NCBI GenBank assembly: GCA_018296165.2
Contig: JACKQL020000143.1
Coordinates: 1 to 64,000 of the forward strand
Direction of reading: 5' to 3'
DNA: 64,000 bases
DNA from: Termitomyces sp. T153
Taxonomy: Eukaryota; Basidiomycota; Agaricomycetes; Agaricales; Lyophyllaceae
A program made the translations under genes and the position numbers. The notes under the pieces are model-generated. The model searched no databases. It was not told where the DNA came from and was given only the letters and a program-made list of their open reading frames with translations. Positions 23,251 to 34,784 of this stretch are shown piece after piece (the stretch's first letter is position 1; each line of letters opens with the position of its first letter).

Positions 23251-23949
23251 GTATATCGCAGCATCGCGATGTTGTTTTGGCGTTTTAGTCGATTCGTCTT
23301 CGACAAAAACTGTGTCCAAGCGATACTCCCCATCTGCGATATTGATCTCGTTATCCAACCTTCGTTATTGACTTGTTGTCAGGTTGTTCATTTGCTCGAC
23401 CGCTATTAATAGTCATATGGACGTGGACGTCAACCCGACTGCTGAGTAGCTCCGACGTGGAATCCCTTGTCCTCTTTTTGGGCAAACCGAGGATTCAAGA
23501 AGTCATCGTATTCTGTGCCGCTGTGCCGTACTTTCAACATTCCTTCCGATCTGTGATCAGCTTCCCACATCGCCCTTCGATACACACAGAGATATTGTAG
23601 TGTGACCTGTCCTTCCTGAATAAAGCTTGATAAACTTTACAGGATTCATCGTATGTAGCTCCGTTGTTATTGTTATTGGTAGGGTCAGTACACACTCATC
23701 GGTACCACCCCAGTTCCGGACCCATCAACGACAAGTCAAATCGACGCTTCGGGGAATCACACATCTATCCTCCAGGACAGTGATTGTCCCGAAGAAAAAA
23801 TGATCAACAGGATCACAGCTTTCGTATTTTGTCCCTGTGGTATATGTACTGAGAACCAATACTTGGTAACAGCCACCACACGTGCGTCGTAATTTGTGAT
23901 AACATAAAACCATTGACAGATGTGAACATCCTCCTTCACTCCGTTCACT
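23251..23949. other. Upstream region of GTPase gene A
   Basis: About 0.7 kb without a supported gene. Open frames on both strands are short and lack signals. It probably contains the promoter of the gene at 23950. Confidence 0.35.
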
Positions 23950-26618
23950 ATGACGTTGGACGACCTCATTAGCTCTGAGCTTCAAATCACCAGTGTGTAA
24001 CGATAACTATCTTGGGCTATCGCGTGGGCTCATACTTTTGTAATGTTTAGATATCAGGGTTGAACTCCCTGTGTCCTCTAACAAAGTAATTCAATATGTA
24101 GACATCAAGATAGACACAGAGAAAGTGGGGGGTCAAGCATTAACTAGAGCATCTCGAACCCTGGCTGTGGTATTGGATCGACCTCGGTGGGCAAATGATA
24201 CGATTTCATGGGTACCTGAGGAACTTATCATTCTCATAGTGTAGTCAGGCGGTCTCTTGAAATCGAGGTCCACCTATGTTATGAAAACATTTTGAGAAGA
24301 AGGTGGAGGACTGATGGGCCATTTTCAATCACTCCTCAGGACTTGCTGTCCGCGTCAAGTCAAGGAATTGAGAACGAGGAAGGTACATCGCGTTAATTTG
24401 CGCCTCTAACGTTTTTCTGACTGACTATCAACTATTAACCAGAATGGTTTGGAAAATTTGGAAAATTGACGATCATAGTCGGTTTCAAGACGACACATGT
24501 TAGGTCAATCTACCCAGGCCAAGCGACTTAATACTGATAGAAATGCAAGCCGTTAGAAGCCATAAGCCAGAGAAATGGGTCTCCAGAGCCTGCGGATGGA
24601 AGGAGGCTGACACCTACAACAGAAAGCATCCTTCGTGACTGCCCTCAGTCAGTAGAAAGCTTCAAATCTATTCTGCTTATACGATAATTATGTCCACTAC
24701 CAGCTTCCGAATTCTTGTCATGGGAAAGGTTCGTTACTATGTTTTCTATACTCCAGAATCTAAACTCATTGTCGATCGACAGACGGGTGTAGGTAAATCA
24801 TCCCTGATCAACAAGACGTTTGGAGTCGATGATGCGGCGAGTCTACCGTCATTTTGTTCATGAACGCTGCAAGCTGACGAGGGCATTCTTTTAGATTGTG
24901 GCACATAATCAAGTCGGGTTCGCCGATATAAACAAAGAAATCTACTCTAAAGTAAACCCCCATTTTGTCCTCCATGATAGCAAGGGCTTTGAGTATGGTG
25001 ATGACACCAACGTCAAAATAGTCCGTCGTTTCATTGAAGAACGGAGGGACGCGCCTCGCATCACAGATAAACTACACGCAGTGTGGTAGGCCATTGACTT
25101 ATCTGTGAATGACCCCTCGATTACATCACGTATAGGTTATGTATAGATATTCCAATAGGCGGTGGTCGATTTCTGGAAACCGGAATTGAAGAGTTTCTGA
25201 AACTCAAAATTGGGGGCAAACTAGGAGGTGGTATGCTTCTCCAATATGTAGTGGTAATAGTCACAATCTGACCACATTCATTATAGTTCCCGTCATTGCC
25301 GTCTTTACGAAATATGATCTTTTGATTGTGCACGAAACCCGGTTACTCAAACAAAGAGATCCTGGTATTTCAAAGGAAGAAGTTACAAATTTGGTCCAGC
25401 AAAATGCAAATGCGAAACTTCAGGATGCTTGCGTAAAACCTTTTGAAAGCTTTGTGCAAGGAAGAGTGCCTCACATCACTGTGTCAAGTCTGTCTGAAGC
25501 TGTATATTCACGATTGGTGTCATTAACTCATTGTTACAGCGGAAACTGGATATGAAGATCATTTATCTAAATTGACTCACATAACTTATCTGCATGTTCG
25601 TGATTATCTGTCGGATGCTTCCGTTGTCACCGCCATGGCTCAGCGAGCGAGCGCTCGAGTCAAAATTCAGGCGTCTATCGAGTGAGTGATGACCTTGTGG
25701 AATTATTCAGAGCCACCAACCTTTTGATCGTAGGGTTGGTCGAAGGAGTACGTCAGTACCTTTGGAAGGTACTTACCCTAACTCAGTATCTTTAGAATAT
25801 TGGGCACGGTTGGCAGCAAGTGTTAATTTTCCTGGGAAGACTTTGCAACAATGCATTGATGTCATCCATGCTGATATCATCGCGGTCTGGAGGTTCAATG
25901 ATCCCCAAGGGGTTAGTAAAAGTGACTTTTGTAAAAGAAATCATTCGGACTGATTCGATTCCCTAGTACCTGTCGAGTGATAAATTTAAAGCAATGATGT
26001 CCAACATCATTGTTTCTGATAAGGATCCGAGTACAAACCTGTAAGTGCTGCACTCATGCTGATACATTGGTCTTAGCGCAAAACCTATAGAATCGCGGGA
26101 GTATCTCTTGTTTCAGGCATTGCTGGTATTGTATCTGCTTTGTCCGGTCCTGCGGTCCCGATTGTCCTTCCCATCGCTACTGCACTTGTACTTGCGAGGT
26201 GGGTATATGATGTGTATCAGCAGACGTGCGTTGATCTTTCTCGGCAATGCACTTCTTTGACCGACCAGTATTTAGGGCCTTCGTACTGAGACATCTCATG
26301 ACCTATATCATTGACCTTACACTTATTCTTCAGAACATCTTTTGGCTTCAAGCATTAGTTCCTGATTGCCCCTTATCACGTCGAATCATCAAGATGGGAG
26401 TACGTGCCTATCAAGGCTCTACTACAAAACGCATACTGTCTTTCAAGATAGATAAACATCTTGAAGGTGTATCTTTCCATGTTGGCCCCGACACGACGCT
26501 CAATACCATTGAGGAGTTGATTAAATCAAATATTATTGAAACAACAGAGATGCTGAAACACAGGGAAACTTTTTCTCATTTAAATAATGTCAGAGATGAT
26601 GAGGCATGGGAATCATAG
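23950..26618 (+). CDS. P-loop GTPase paralogue A with C-terminal membrane segment
   Basis: Proposed exons: 23950-23992, 24051-24382, 24443-24498, 24550-24647, 24704-24728, 24783-24836, 24895-25085, 25136-25230, 25287-25487, 25540-25681, 25734-25747, 25796-25911, 25967-26040, 26091-26225, 26276-26618. G1 is FRILVMGKTGVGKSSLIN (split by an intron after GK), G3 is HDSKGFE, G4 is FTKYD. The fold is of the TRAFAC GTP-binding type. Exon 14 encodes a long hydrophobic stretch (GIAGIVSALSGPAVPIVLPIATALVLARW), suggesting membrane anchoring. From exon 3 onward all phases agree to the TAG at 26616 (about 514 codons). The N-terminal module (exons 1-2, C2-like in pattern) is damaged: an in-frame TAG at 24242 and a one-base offset against paralogue B. 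Intron 6 begins GCGAGT, not GT. Function is unknown; Agaricomycetes carry many such genes. Confidence 0.72.
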
Positions 26619-26724
26619 AGGGTGGTTCTAGAGGATAGGACTATTGATCAAATCCAGGCTAATCTGCATTTGTCAAGAATAGCGAATGTCATTCCTTGTT
26701 TTACTACACTATAAGCATCTTTCG

Positions 26725-29700
26725 TCACAATTTGATCTCTTCCTGTCTAATAGGAGCTAGAGCAAGTTTGATTGTTTTGAGTACTATATCATGAACATGA
26801 ACAACTTACTTATACTATTTTCCAGAACAATTTTGACAAGATTGTCACGAAGATGTAGCTGTGCCTTCTTCTCTTCAGTTGATTTTTCTGGTGGAAGAAG
26901 GAAGGACACTGATGGTGATCTCTTTCTGCCAAATGAGGACAAGTCCAGGGCCTTGACACAGGACATGACGGCAGGGAAGTTCTGGGACTTCAGATAGACA
27001 TCCAGAGCTGCCTCAATGGATTCCTTGAAGGACATCTGGTGGTTCTCCTGTTTTAAGAAAAACGAGTGCTCTGCAACAATGGCTAGTGCTATACAAATTC
27101 ATCTTTTTGAGTAGCTTTTTTAAAGTTTGAATAAAATGATGCCTGACAAATTGCGAGTTGGACAATTTGGTGGCCAACAAGTGCTTCCATATTGTCCATC
27201 TGGAATAATTGATTGGTTACTTGAGTTGAGAATGGTAGAGAGCCCTACCAATTTTACTAATGTCTCTTGAATGATTTGATCATTTTGGATATTTTGAAGC
27301 TATGTAAGGTCAGTCATACTAGAGGCAAATCATGACATTTGGACTCACTCTCTGGAAGAAACATTCATATGTTACAATATAACAGGCAGTGGAAACTCAC
27401 AGTCTGTTTTGTTTGAATAATTGAGTGAGTGATTGAAGAAACATTGAAGTCTCTTACAGTCTAGAGACCAGTGGCGGAGTTGTGCCTATCTTATTAAACA
27501 AAACTTACTAGCTGGAATTCAAAGGCCCAAGTGATTTTAAAGTCTAGACACAGTATGGACCAAAAGTAAACTTACCCACTGTTGATAACCATCTGAATTT
27601 CCACTTTTATACAAAGTATACAAGCTGTGACTTACAATCTAACCAAATAATTAGTATCAAGTGATTGATGGTGATGTTGGAGCCAAACTCACATCCTACA
27701 TGAAAAAAATAAGTATGGTATCTTGATGTAGTAAAATAACTCACATCCCGCTATTAGATGAGTAAAATTTTCAAATAATTTGGCAGTTGAAATTGGTCAG
27801 TTGTGCATACCCCCTTCAAATTGCTATGTCAAGTGATTTGTGATTTCAAGGTAATGATGAAAAACTTGCATGCTAAGAAGATGAGTTGGTTGAGCATACA
27901 GTCAATACAGTTTCATAATATCATTCACTTTCTTTCCACATGATGACATGTAAATTCAAGGTGATTTGTATCAAGGCAAACAACTCACTAGCTGTGATAA
28001 TTGATCAATGAGAAAAAGAAACATCATTTTATAAAAATACATACCACCTAGCAAATTATGAAATTGGAGCCATTATTTGGCATGCAAAGAAGAATTTAAT
28101 CACCCTCTACTCAAGAATTAACTTGATTAATAAGAAGGCAACATAGACTTACTTCCTGCAAACATTGAGAGTCTAAAATCAGATCAAGAATATAACTTAC
28201 ATCCTGAATAAAGTTTCAGAAAAAAACTAACATCAGAATATTGTGTTACTCTACTGACCCTCTGAAAAAATGGTCAACAGAAGTTGAGTATGATGAGAAA
28301 TCCAAAATCTTACAAGCTATTGAGCACCAGTCTTAGTCAAAAGCAGTATTGAAGTAACATGACATACAAGCTATGGAAAGTGGTTGAATTCTAAGCAAAA
28401 ATAACAAAGAGAACATAAGCTTACTGTACGCTGAAATCCATGAACAGAATCAGTGAAATGTTTTGCTTCAACAATAACACTCACTAGCTACAATCATGTA
28501 TATCAATGTTGTTAAAATCAAATTCAACCTATATCACAGCTTACCAACTATGATATAGAATGTCATTGGAAAAATGCACACATAAATAGAGCAAACTCAC
28601 CAACTGGTTTTTATTACATTCAATAGACAAGTAAAAGTGAATGATAGAGGACATACATGCTGCAGTTCAAGTTGAGTGTAGAGAGAGAATAATAGGAAAT
28701 TAGATGTAACTCACATCCTTTGCAAGAATAAATAATTATTATCAAAAATTGCTGCATACAATGCACAACATACCATCCCAGTCTACATATGAAGAAGATG
28801 AAAGAGTGGGCAAATGTGACAATTGTTCAAGATTGACGCACATTCTCAATTGAGGTATTGAGTAGATTCAGAAGTATATTGAGAATGAGTTTCACAAAGA
28901 TCTCACCATCTAAATATCTGTAATTAGTCAACTAGAGAAGATGGTGTTACAAGCACTCACAATCTAATTGACATTAAGTTGAATTAGCTGAAAATGTAGC
29001 TGAATTACTGACATCCTAAAAGCCAAATTAGCTCCTGAATTAGTGGAATCAGAATTTGAATGTTTACAGGCTGAAATAAATCAAGAATTAAGCATTTAAT
29101 TAGATTGATTAGACTGTTTATCAGACTTACATCCTATGAAAAAGTTAAATACCACATATTCAATCACATAACAATGTTTTTCATACCAGCTGAGATACAA
29201 GTTACATCAGTTATATTGAATGAAACTTATTGAGTGAATTACCTGAATCTGTGACAGAAGAATCATTTTTGTATAGTTAGAATTGTTCACTGTAATAACA
29301 TACTTCCTGAAAAGCAGCTTATATGAGAATTTCTGAATCAGTGCAATGAAAAAAACTCACGCCCTGAATTCTCTCTAGTGCCCTCATACATCTACTAAAA
29401 GATGGTTGAACTTACATTCTAAGAAAACACTTAATCAACACTGTTAACTTGAGTCACATAAACAACCAACCTCCTTGTAAAATTAATCAAAGGTGCAATC
29501 ATAATATAGGCTGACTCACCCCCTAGAGAGCCAATTCTAGACAAAAAACAAACTGCTTGTCAAGTAACTCACCATCATCTATAAGAGTAATGTCAATGAC
29601 TATGTAAATTAGTAGATATAATAAAAATGGCTTACTAGCTGTAAATACCAATAAAGAAATCTATTGAGCATCAGTACCAATAAGAAGGAAGTGCTCACAT

Positions 29701-31031
29701 CCTACAAATAAATGGTGAGTTTTTAGGGAATTAAAACTAGACAAAGGCTTCACATACACCCTATTACATTGATGAGTATTAAAATGAATTGATTTAGATG
29801 GATGCACTAAGTACCAGAATGTGAGGATACCATCTCAAGATAAGAGACTCCACTTGTTTGATAGACAGCTTATTCACTGATTCCATCCTCAAAATAAGCT
29901 TTCTGCACAAGAATTTAACAGTTCCACAATCTGTAAACAATCTCCAATTTGCATACTCAATGGCATGTGTTGTGCACAGCTTCAAAGTGATTTGCTGCGT
30001 AGCTACAAAGAGCAGCTGGAGGGTATCATCGTCAAGGGCCTCTGCAGTCACTTCCAGAAGTCTACTGCAGTCAGCATTTGCTTTATCCATGTCTAAAGGA
30101 AGGGTGACATCAATATTGATATGCATATAGCTGTTCGCAAGAGTCATTGTACCTCGAAGCGCCACGTAGCCTTTAGGTTTATATTTGAAGTTGAAGATAG
30201 GAAGTTTCGAGCGCATTTCCTCGAAAAGCTGCTGAGCGCGCTCGGGAACATAAGGGTTGGGATCATCATATCCTTTCTCTCGCTGGAGCAACTGAAATGC
30301 TCTATCATCGAACGCGTCAAACTTGGTAAACAATACAACGACAGGCACTGTTGAGTACGGTCAGAGGCGATCGAATAACGGCATCTGATTAACAGACCAT
30401 GTCCTGTACCACACTCCGAGAAAAACTCAATCTCTGCCTTCGTAACAGGACGACTATCATTCAAAGGAATGCAATACCTTTGCAGCAACCGATGAGTTAT
30501 AGCGGCTCTCGTGAGATCCAGAAATGAAAGATACCAAATGACATGTATGCGATCTTTGAGGTGCATCCCATGTGCCCTGTTCTTTATGAAATTTTTAACA
30601 CGACTTAATTCCTCTGTAGTCCCTGCTTCAAAACCGCGAGAGTCGTGAAATATGAATTCTGGATTACTTTTGAAGATCATTTCATTTTCGATCTCGTGGA
30701 GTCCTCGCTTCCAACATGATCAGCTAGTGCGGAAAGCAGAACTTGTAAATTCTTACACTGGCGGCTGGTTTAAGGATAGACGGATCAATCTAATGCAGGT
30801 TCACATATATCACTAGTATAGAGACAGGAATGAACGTACTGGTTGTTGAGTGCCATCTAGAATCTCAGGATCTTCTGTCGAATTGCACACTCTTTTCAAG
30901 ATAGTCGTTTTCCCGGAATTCGCTCTCCCAATAATGAGAATACGAAAACGTTCTGCCCTCTTGCGGTTCTTAATGGCTTGTTCTGGCTTCACGTTTGAAT
31001 TACGTCTGCATACAGGTGCGAGCATGCTCAT
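26725..31031 (-). CDS. P-loop GTPase encoded through 43 micro-exons
   Basis: Conventional exons 31031-30840, 30789-30757, 30707-30535, 30477-30398, 30347-30153 and 30092-29815 encode residues 1-317. G1 is GRANSGKT (35-42), G3 is DSRG (97-100) and G4 is TKFD (167-170), with the HAIWYC-like IHVIWYCIP and LLFVATQQITLKLC segments of a large Agaricomycete GTPase family. The frame then enters 43 micro-exons (29760-27349, separate entry) giving 49 residues. It resumes in exons 27299-27249, 27199-27095, 27047-26810 and 26756-26725, a helical tail with LQNIQNDQIIQETLVKL and KESIEAALDVYLKSQNF, ending at TGA 26725. Total 1524 nt, 507 aa, no stop, every junction phase-consistent over 53 exons. That consistency is observed; that the transcript is really spliced this way is inferred. 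Alternatively the GTPase and the tail exons are separate genes. The start ATG at 31031 precedes the P-loop by 34 codons. Confidence 0.65.
27349..29760 (-). other. Array of 43 in-phase micro-exons
   Basis: Read on the minus strand, 44 back-to-back introns (45-64 nt) are separated by units of 3 nt (38 cases), 6 nt (29578-29573, 29248-29243, 28430-28425, 27750-27745) or 9 nt (28782-28774). Examples: GGT 29760-29758, GAT 29701-29699, CTA 29638-29636, GGG 29522-29520, GAG 29473-29471, AAT 29418-29416, GGC 29363-29361, TGG 27578-27576, ACT 27460-27458 and 27403-27401, AGA 27351-27349. Almost every unit is preceded by TAG, CAG or AAG and followed by GTGAGT, GTAAGT, GTATGT or a close variant; one donor is GCAAGT (after CAT 27872-27870). 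None of the 49 codons is a stop, and all units are multiples of three in phase 0. GAT occurs six times and CTA four times as single-codon exons. Introns share no obvious sequence beyond splice signals. The region is strongly AT-rich. Confidence 0.8.
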
Positions 31032-32081
31032 GAGTGATAGGTGGTTATACAGTGTGCAAAGGCAATGATCACGCGAAAACTAGGTTGCAGTATGGGAAAA
31101 GACCAAGGTTGTAGTGGGTAAATAAATACGCAGCACGGATCAGAATCCCAAGTCAGTTCGGCACGGGCATTGCCCGGTACACAAGCTTCTTGTCAATTGC
31201 TAGTTGATTGATTGACAAGGACTACCTGTCAATATCATGGGAAAGAGGTTTGCGCAAGCTGACAGGAAGTTGGATTCCGGACATCTCGTGGTTGACCGAT
31301 GATAGTCGGTTTACATAAGGGGCCGAGGTTTGCCGAACGTTTTCCTGAGGACGACAGCCTTCTCTTCTAAGTATGGGATAAGATTCTCTTGCCTCCCCTT
31401 GACACCTCTTGAGCTTTATTGTCATTCAGACTGGGTTTGCGTCTTCGAAAGTATGTAGTAACGCCAGCTGTTCATTTCGTGGACAATTAGTAACCCTGTG
31501 TTGTATAATACTCACGGCCCCTGGTTGATCGCCCGCGACCGCGCCAGTTTTCTTTTCTATTCTATCCTGAGATATCAATCATAGTGATAAGTTCCCGAGT
31601 CAAGCAATTCTCGGCGCCAACGACTCCGTAAGGGCTGCCGGGACGATCACAACTCAGCCCTTTACATCTCTTGAATACTCGTGCGTCAGGGATCATCAGT
31701 TCATCGTAGAGATCGGACGTCGTTTTAGGCGCTGAGAATGGAAATAGTTTCTCTACGGTCGGATCTCGGTTCCCAATCGTTTTGGGGCGGACACACGTTA
31801 CATAAATATAGGGGTGACTGGGCATGTACATATGCTAAAGGAATCGTCGTGCCTTGCAAAACGGTTGGAAGGGATTCCGAGTATCAATCATGATCAAATA
31901 TCAATCAATGTCTATCAACACGGGTCACCTCCCTCTGAATCAAGATTCGCCAGATTCAATCCGTTCCTCCCGCGCCCTGAATGATGTACAAAGACCCACG
32001 CCATCACACGTGCATATGCAGACATAAAATTGACCAACCACGGGCGCTTCAGAGCAGACGTTCTGGTTCTCCATTCCGCAC
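31032..32081. other. Divergent intergenic region
   Basis: This 1.05-kb region lies between the micro-exon GTPase (minus) and paralogue B (plus) and is a likely bidirectional promoter. Minus-strand open frames at 31425-31222 and 31831-31562 show no family signal. I see no repeat. Confidence 0.4.
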
Positions 32082-34784
32082 ATGGTGAACGACCTCACCT
32101 TCTCTCAGCTCCAAATCACTGGTGTGTGGTATATTATAGTCCTCGAATGCTATCGCTTGGCTCACATTCTTCGTGCTTAGATATCACGGTTGAACTGCCT
32201 GTGTCCTCGAGCAAATCGATTCAGTCCATAGACATTGCAATAGATGACGAAAATGTGTCTGGGCAAGTCAGGGGACAGGCATTAGCTGGAGCATCTCGAA
32301 CACTAATTGTGGCGCTGGATCGACCTCGGCGAGTAGACAAGCACGACTTTCTCGGCGCTTAAGAAACTTATCATCCCCGCAGTGCCGTTTCGGTGTCTCT
32401 ACAATTGACGGTTCATCTACGCTACAGAAATATCTTGGGGGGAAAGTGGAGGAGTGATGGGCCATTTTCAATCGGTATTGAGGAACTAGTAGACGCTTTC
32501 AGTCGAGGAATCGGGGACAAAAAAGGTGCCTTGCATCAGGTTCTGTCCTGAATGCCTTGAACTTACTCGTGGCCAGAATGGCATGGGAAGTTCGGAAAAT
32601 TGACGGTCATTGTCGGCTTGACGACACACACAACATATGTAAGGTCAATTCATAAAAGCTAAGCAACGTGATCCTGATAGCAATTTTAGCCAGCCAACCG
32701 AGCGAGTCTGAGCATAGACTCTGTGAGCCTCGGGAATGATCCTTCTGACCACGAGGATGGAATCAGGCTTACGCCTACAACAGAGAGTATCCTTCGCGAT
32801 TGCCCTCAGTGAGTGGGAACCTGAATGTTAACATTGTTGTATGTTTATCAATGTTTGTCCTGAGATTCCGAATTCTCGTCATGGGAAAGGTTCGGAACAT
32901 TGTTTTTTCAATGGAAAGCTAACGATTGTTTGGCAGACGGGCGTGGGGAAATCTTCTCTGATCAACAAGACGTTTGGAGTTGACGATGCAGTAAACCTAT
33001 TACCATCCTGTCAGTCATAAGCGCAAGTTGACAGAAGCATACTTTTAGATTGTTGCCCATAATGAAGTAGGGTTTGCTAATATCGATCAGGAAATATACT
33101 CCGAGGAAAACCCCCATTTCGTCCTCCATGATAGTAAAGGGTTCGAGCAGGGCGACGATACCAACGTCAAGATAGTCGATAATTTTATCAACGAGCGGAA
33201 GAACATGCCTCACATCAAGGATAAACTACATGCAGTGTGGTGGGTTACTTGTTGATCCATTGACGGTCTCCATGCTGATTCAAGTATAGGCTTTGCCTGG
33301 ATATTCCAATAGCCGGAGGGCGACTATTGGAAACTGGCATTGAGGAGTTTTTGAAGCACAAGATTGAGGGCAAACTAGGCAATGGTATGCAGATAATCAA
33401 TCATGACGATCAATGTGGTCTGATGAGCCCATCATAGTCCCCGTCATCGCTGTCTTCACAAAATATGATCTTTTGGTTGCACGCGAAAATCGTTTACTCA
33501 AACGAGCTGACCACCCTGGCAAATCAGATGGAGAAATTAAAACTTTAATTGAACAGAATGTGGACGCCAAGCTCCAGGAAATCTGCATTGAACCTTTTGA
33601 AAGGTTTGTGAAAAAGGGAGTGCCTCATATCACCGTGTCAAGTATATCTGAGGCTGCGTATTCGTGCTCGGGGTCATTAATTCATCGTTTCAGCGGAAGT
33701 CGGATTCGAGGATCGCTTATCTCGCTTGATCCAAATCACTTACGAGCACGTTCGTGATTATTTGGCGGACGCATCTGTTGTTAGCGCCATCGCTCAACGA
33801 ACAAGCCCTCGAGTTAAAATTCAGGCATCCATTGAGTAAGCAATGATTCTTTACATTGTCGAAGCCTCTAACAGATTTTAGGGTCGGCCGAAGGAGTACG
33901 TTAGTGAATGTTGGAGACATCTACTCTGACAGCTCGTTGTAGAATACTGGGAACGATTGGCAACAAGTGTCAATTTTCCTGGAAAGCCTCTACGGCAATG
34001 TATCGATGTCATTCATACTGATATCATCGCGACTTGGCGGTTCAATGATCCTCAGGGGGTTAGAGAATTAAATTCTGTAATCTGACTATTCAGACTGATC
34101 AATTCCTACGCAGTATTTGTCAAGTGATCAATTCAAAGCAATGATGTCCAATGTCGTTGTTGCTCCAGGGGATCAAAGTAACGACCCCAGTAAAAACCTG
34201 TAAGTCGATGTACTCATGTCTAATTGACTTGTTTTCAGTACCAAGCTTCTAGAGTCGCGGGAGTAAGTCTCGTGGCAGGCATTGCAGGCATCGTTTCCGT
34301 TTTGTCTGGCCCTGTGGCTCCAATAGTCATTCCCGTTGCTGCTGCTCTTGTAATGGCAAGATGGGTCTATGTTGTGTATCAAGAGACGTGCGTTTATTTT
34401 TGATTTGACTACAGTGCTTTTGATTCTTTGATTTCCAGGACTTTCGTGCTAAGACATCTTATGACTTATATTATTGACCTCACCCTTATCCTCCAAAATA
34501 TCTTTTGGCTTCAAGAATTGGGCGATCCTGACCGTCCTCTATCACGCCGGACCATCAAGATGGGAGTACATGCTTATGAAGGCTCCACTACAAAACGCAC
34601 GCTATCTTTCAAGATTAATCAACATCTTGATGGCCTATCCTTCCATGTAGGCCCTGACACGACACTCAATACTATCGAGGCATTGATCCAATCAAACATC
34701 ATTGAATCAAAGGAGATGCTGGGACACAGAGGAACTTTTCCTTTTTCAAACATTGTTAGAGATGATGAAACTTGGGAAGGGTAG
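32082..34784 (+). CDS. P-loop GTPase paralogue B with C-terminal membrane segment
   Basis: Proposed exons: 32082-32121, 32181-32525, 32577-32638, 32690-32808, 32865-32889, 32937-32990, 33049-33239, 33290-33384, 33438-33641, 33694-33835, 33882-33895, 33943-34058, 34114-34199, 34253-34387, 34439-34784. Exon-intron structure is the same as paralogue A, including a 14-nt exon. Motifs: G1 FRILVMGKTGVGKSSLIN, G3 HDSKGFEQGDD, G4 FTKYD. The hydrophobic exon 14 contains GIAGIVSVLSGPVAPIVIP. The N-terminal module (ITDITVELPVSSSKSIQSI through FSIGIEELVDAFSRG) is in the same frame as the rest but is crossed by TAA at 32360-32362; paralogue A has TGA at the matching codon of the same frame. Either an intron I cannot place removes it, or the N-terminus is not translated. 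From exon 3 on the reading is clean to the TAG at 34782. Probably a GTP-binding protein at a membrane; role unknown. Confidence 0.74.

Noticed and set aside
28371..28424. Alternative acceptor at 28391 (GCTTAG) giving a 20-nt exon in the array
   Set aside because: It would make an intron of only 34 nt and an exon of 20 nt that breaks phase; the 54-nt intron ending at 28371 fits all neighbours.
27349..29760. Reading the micro-exon region as a CRISPR-like or satellite array
   Set aside because: Spacing is roughly regular (about 56 nt), but there is no repeated unit: only splice signals recur, and the sequence between them is unrelated.
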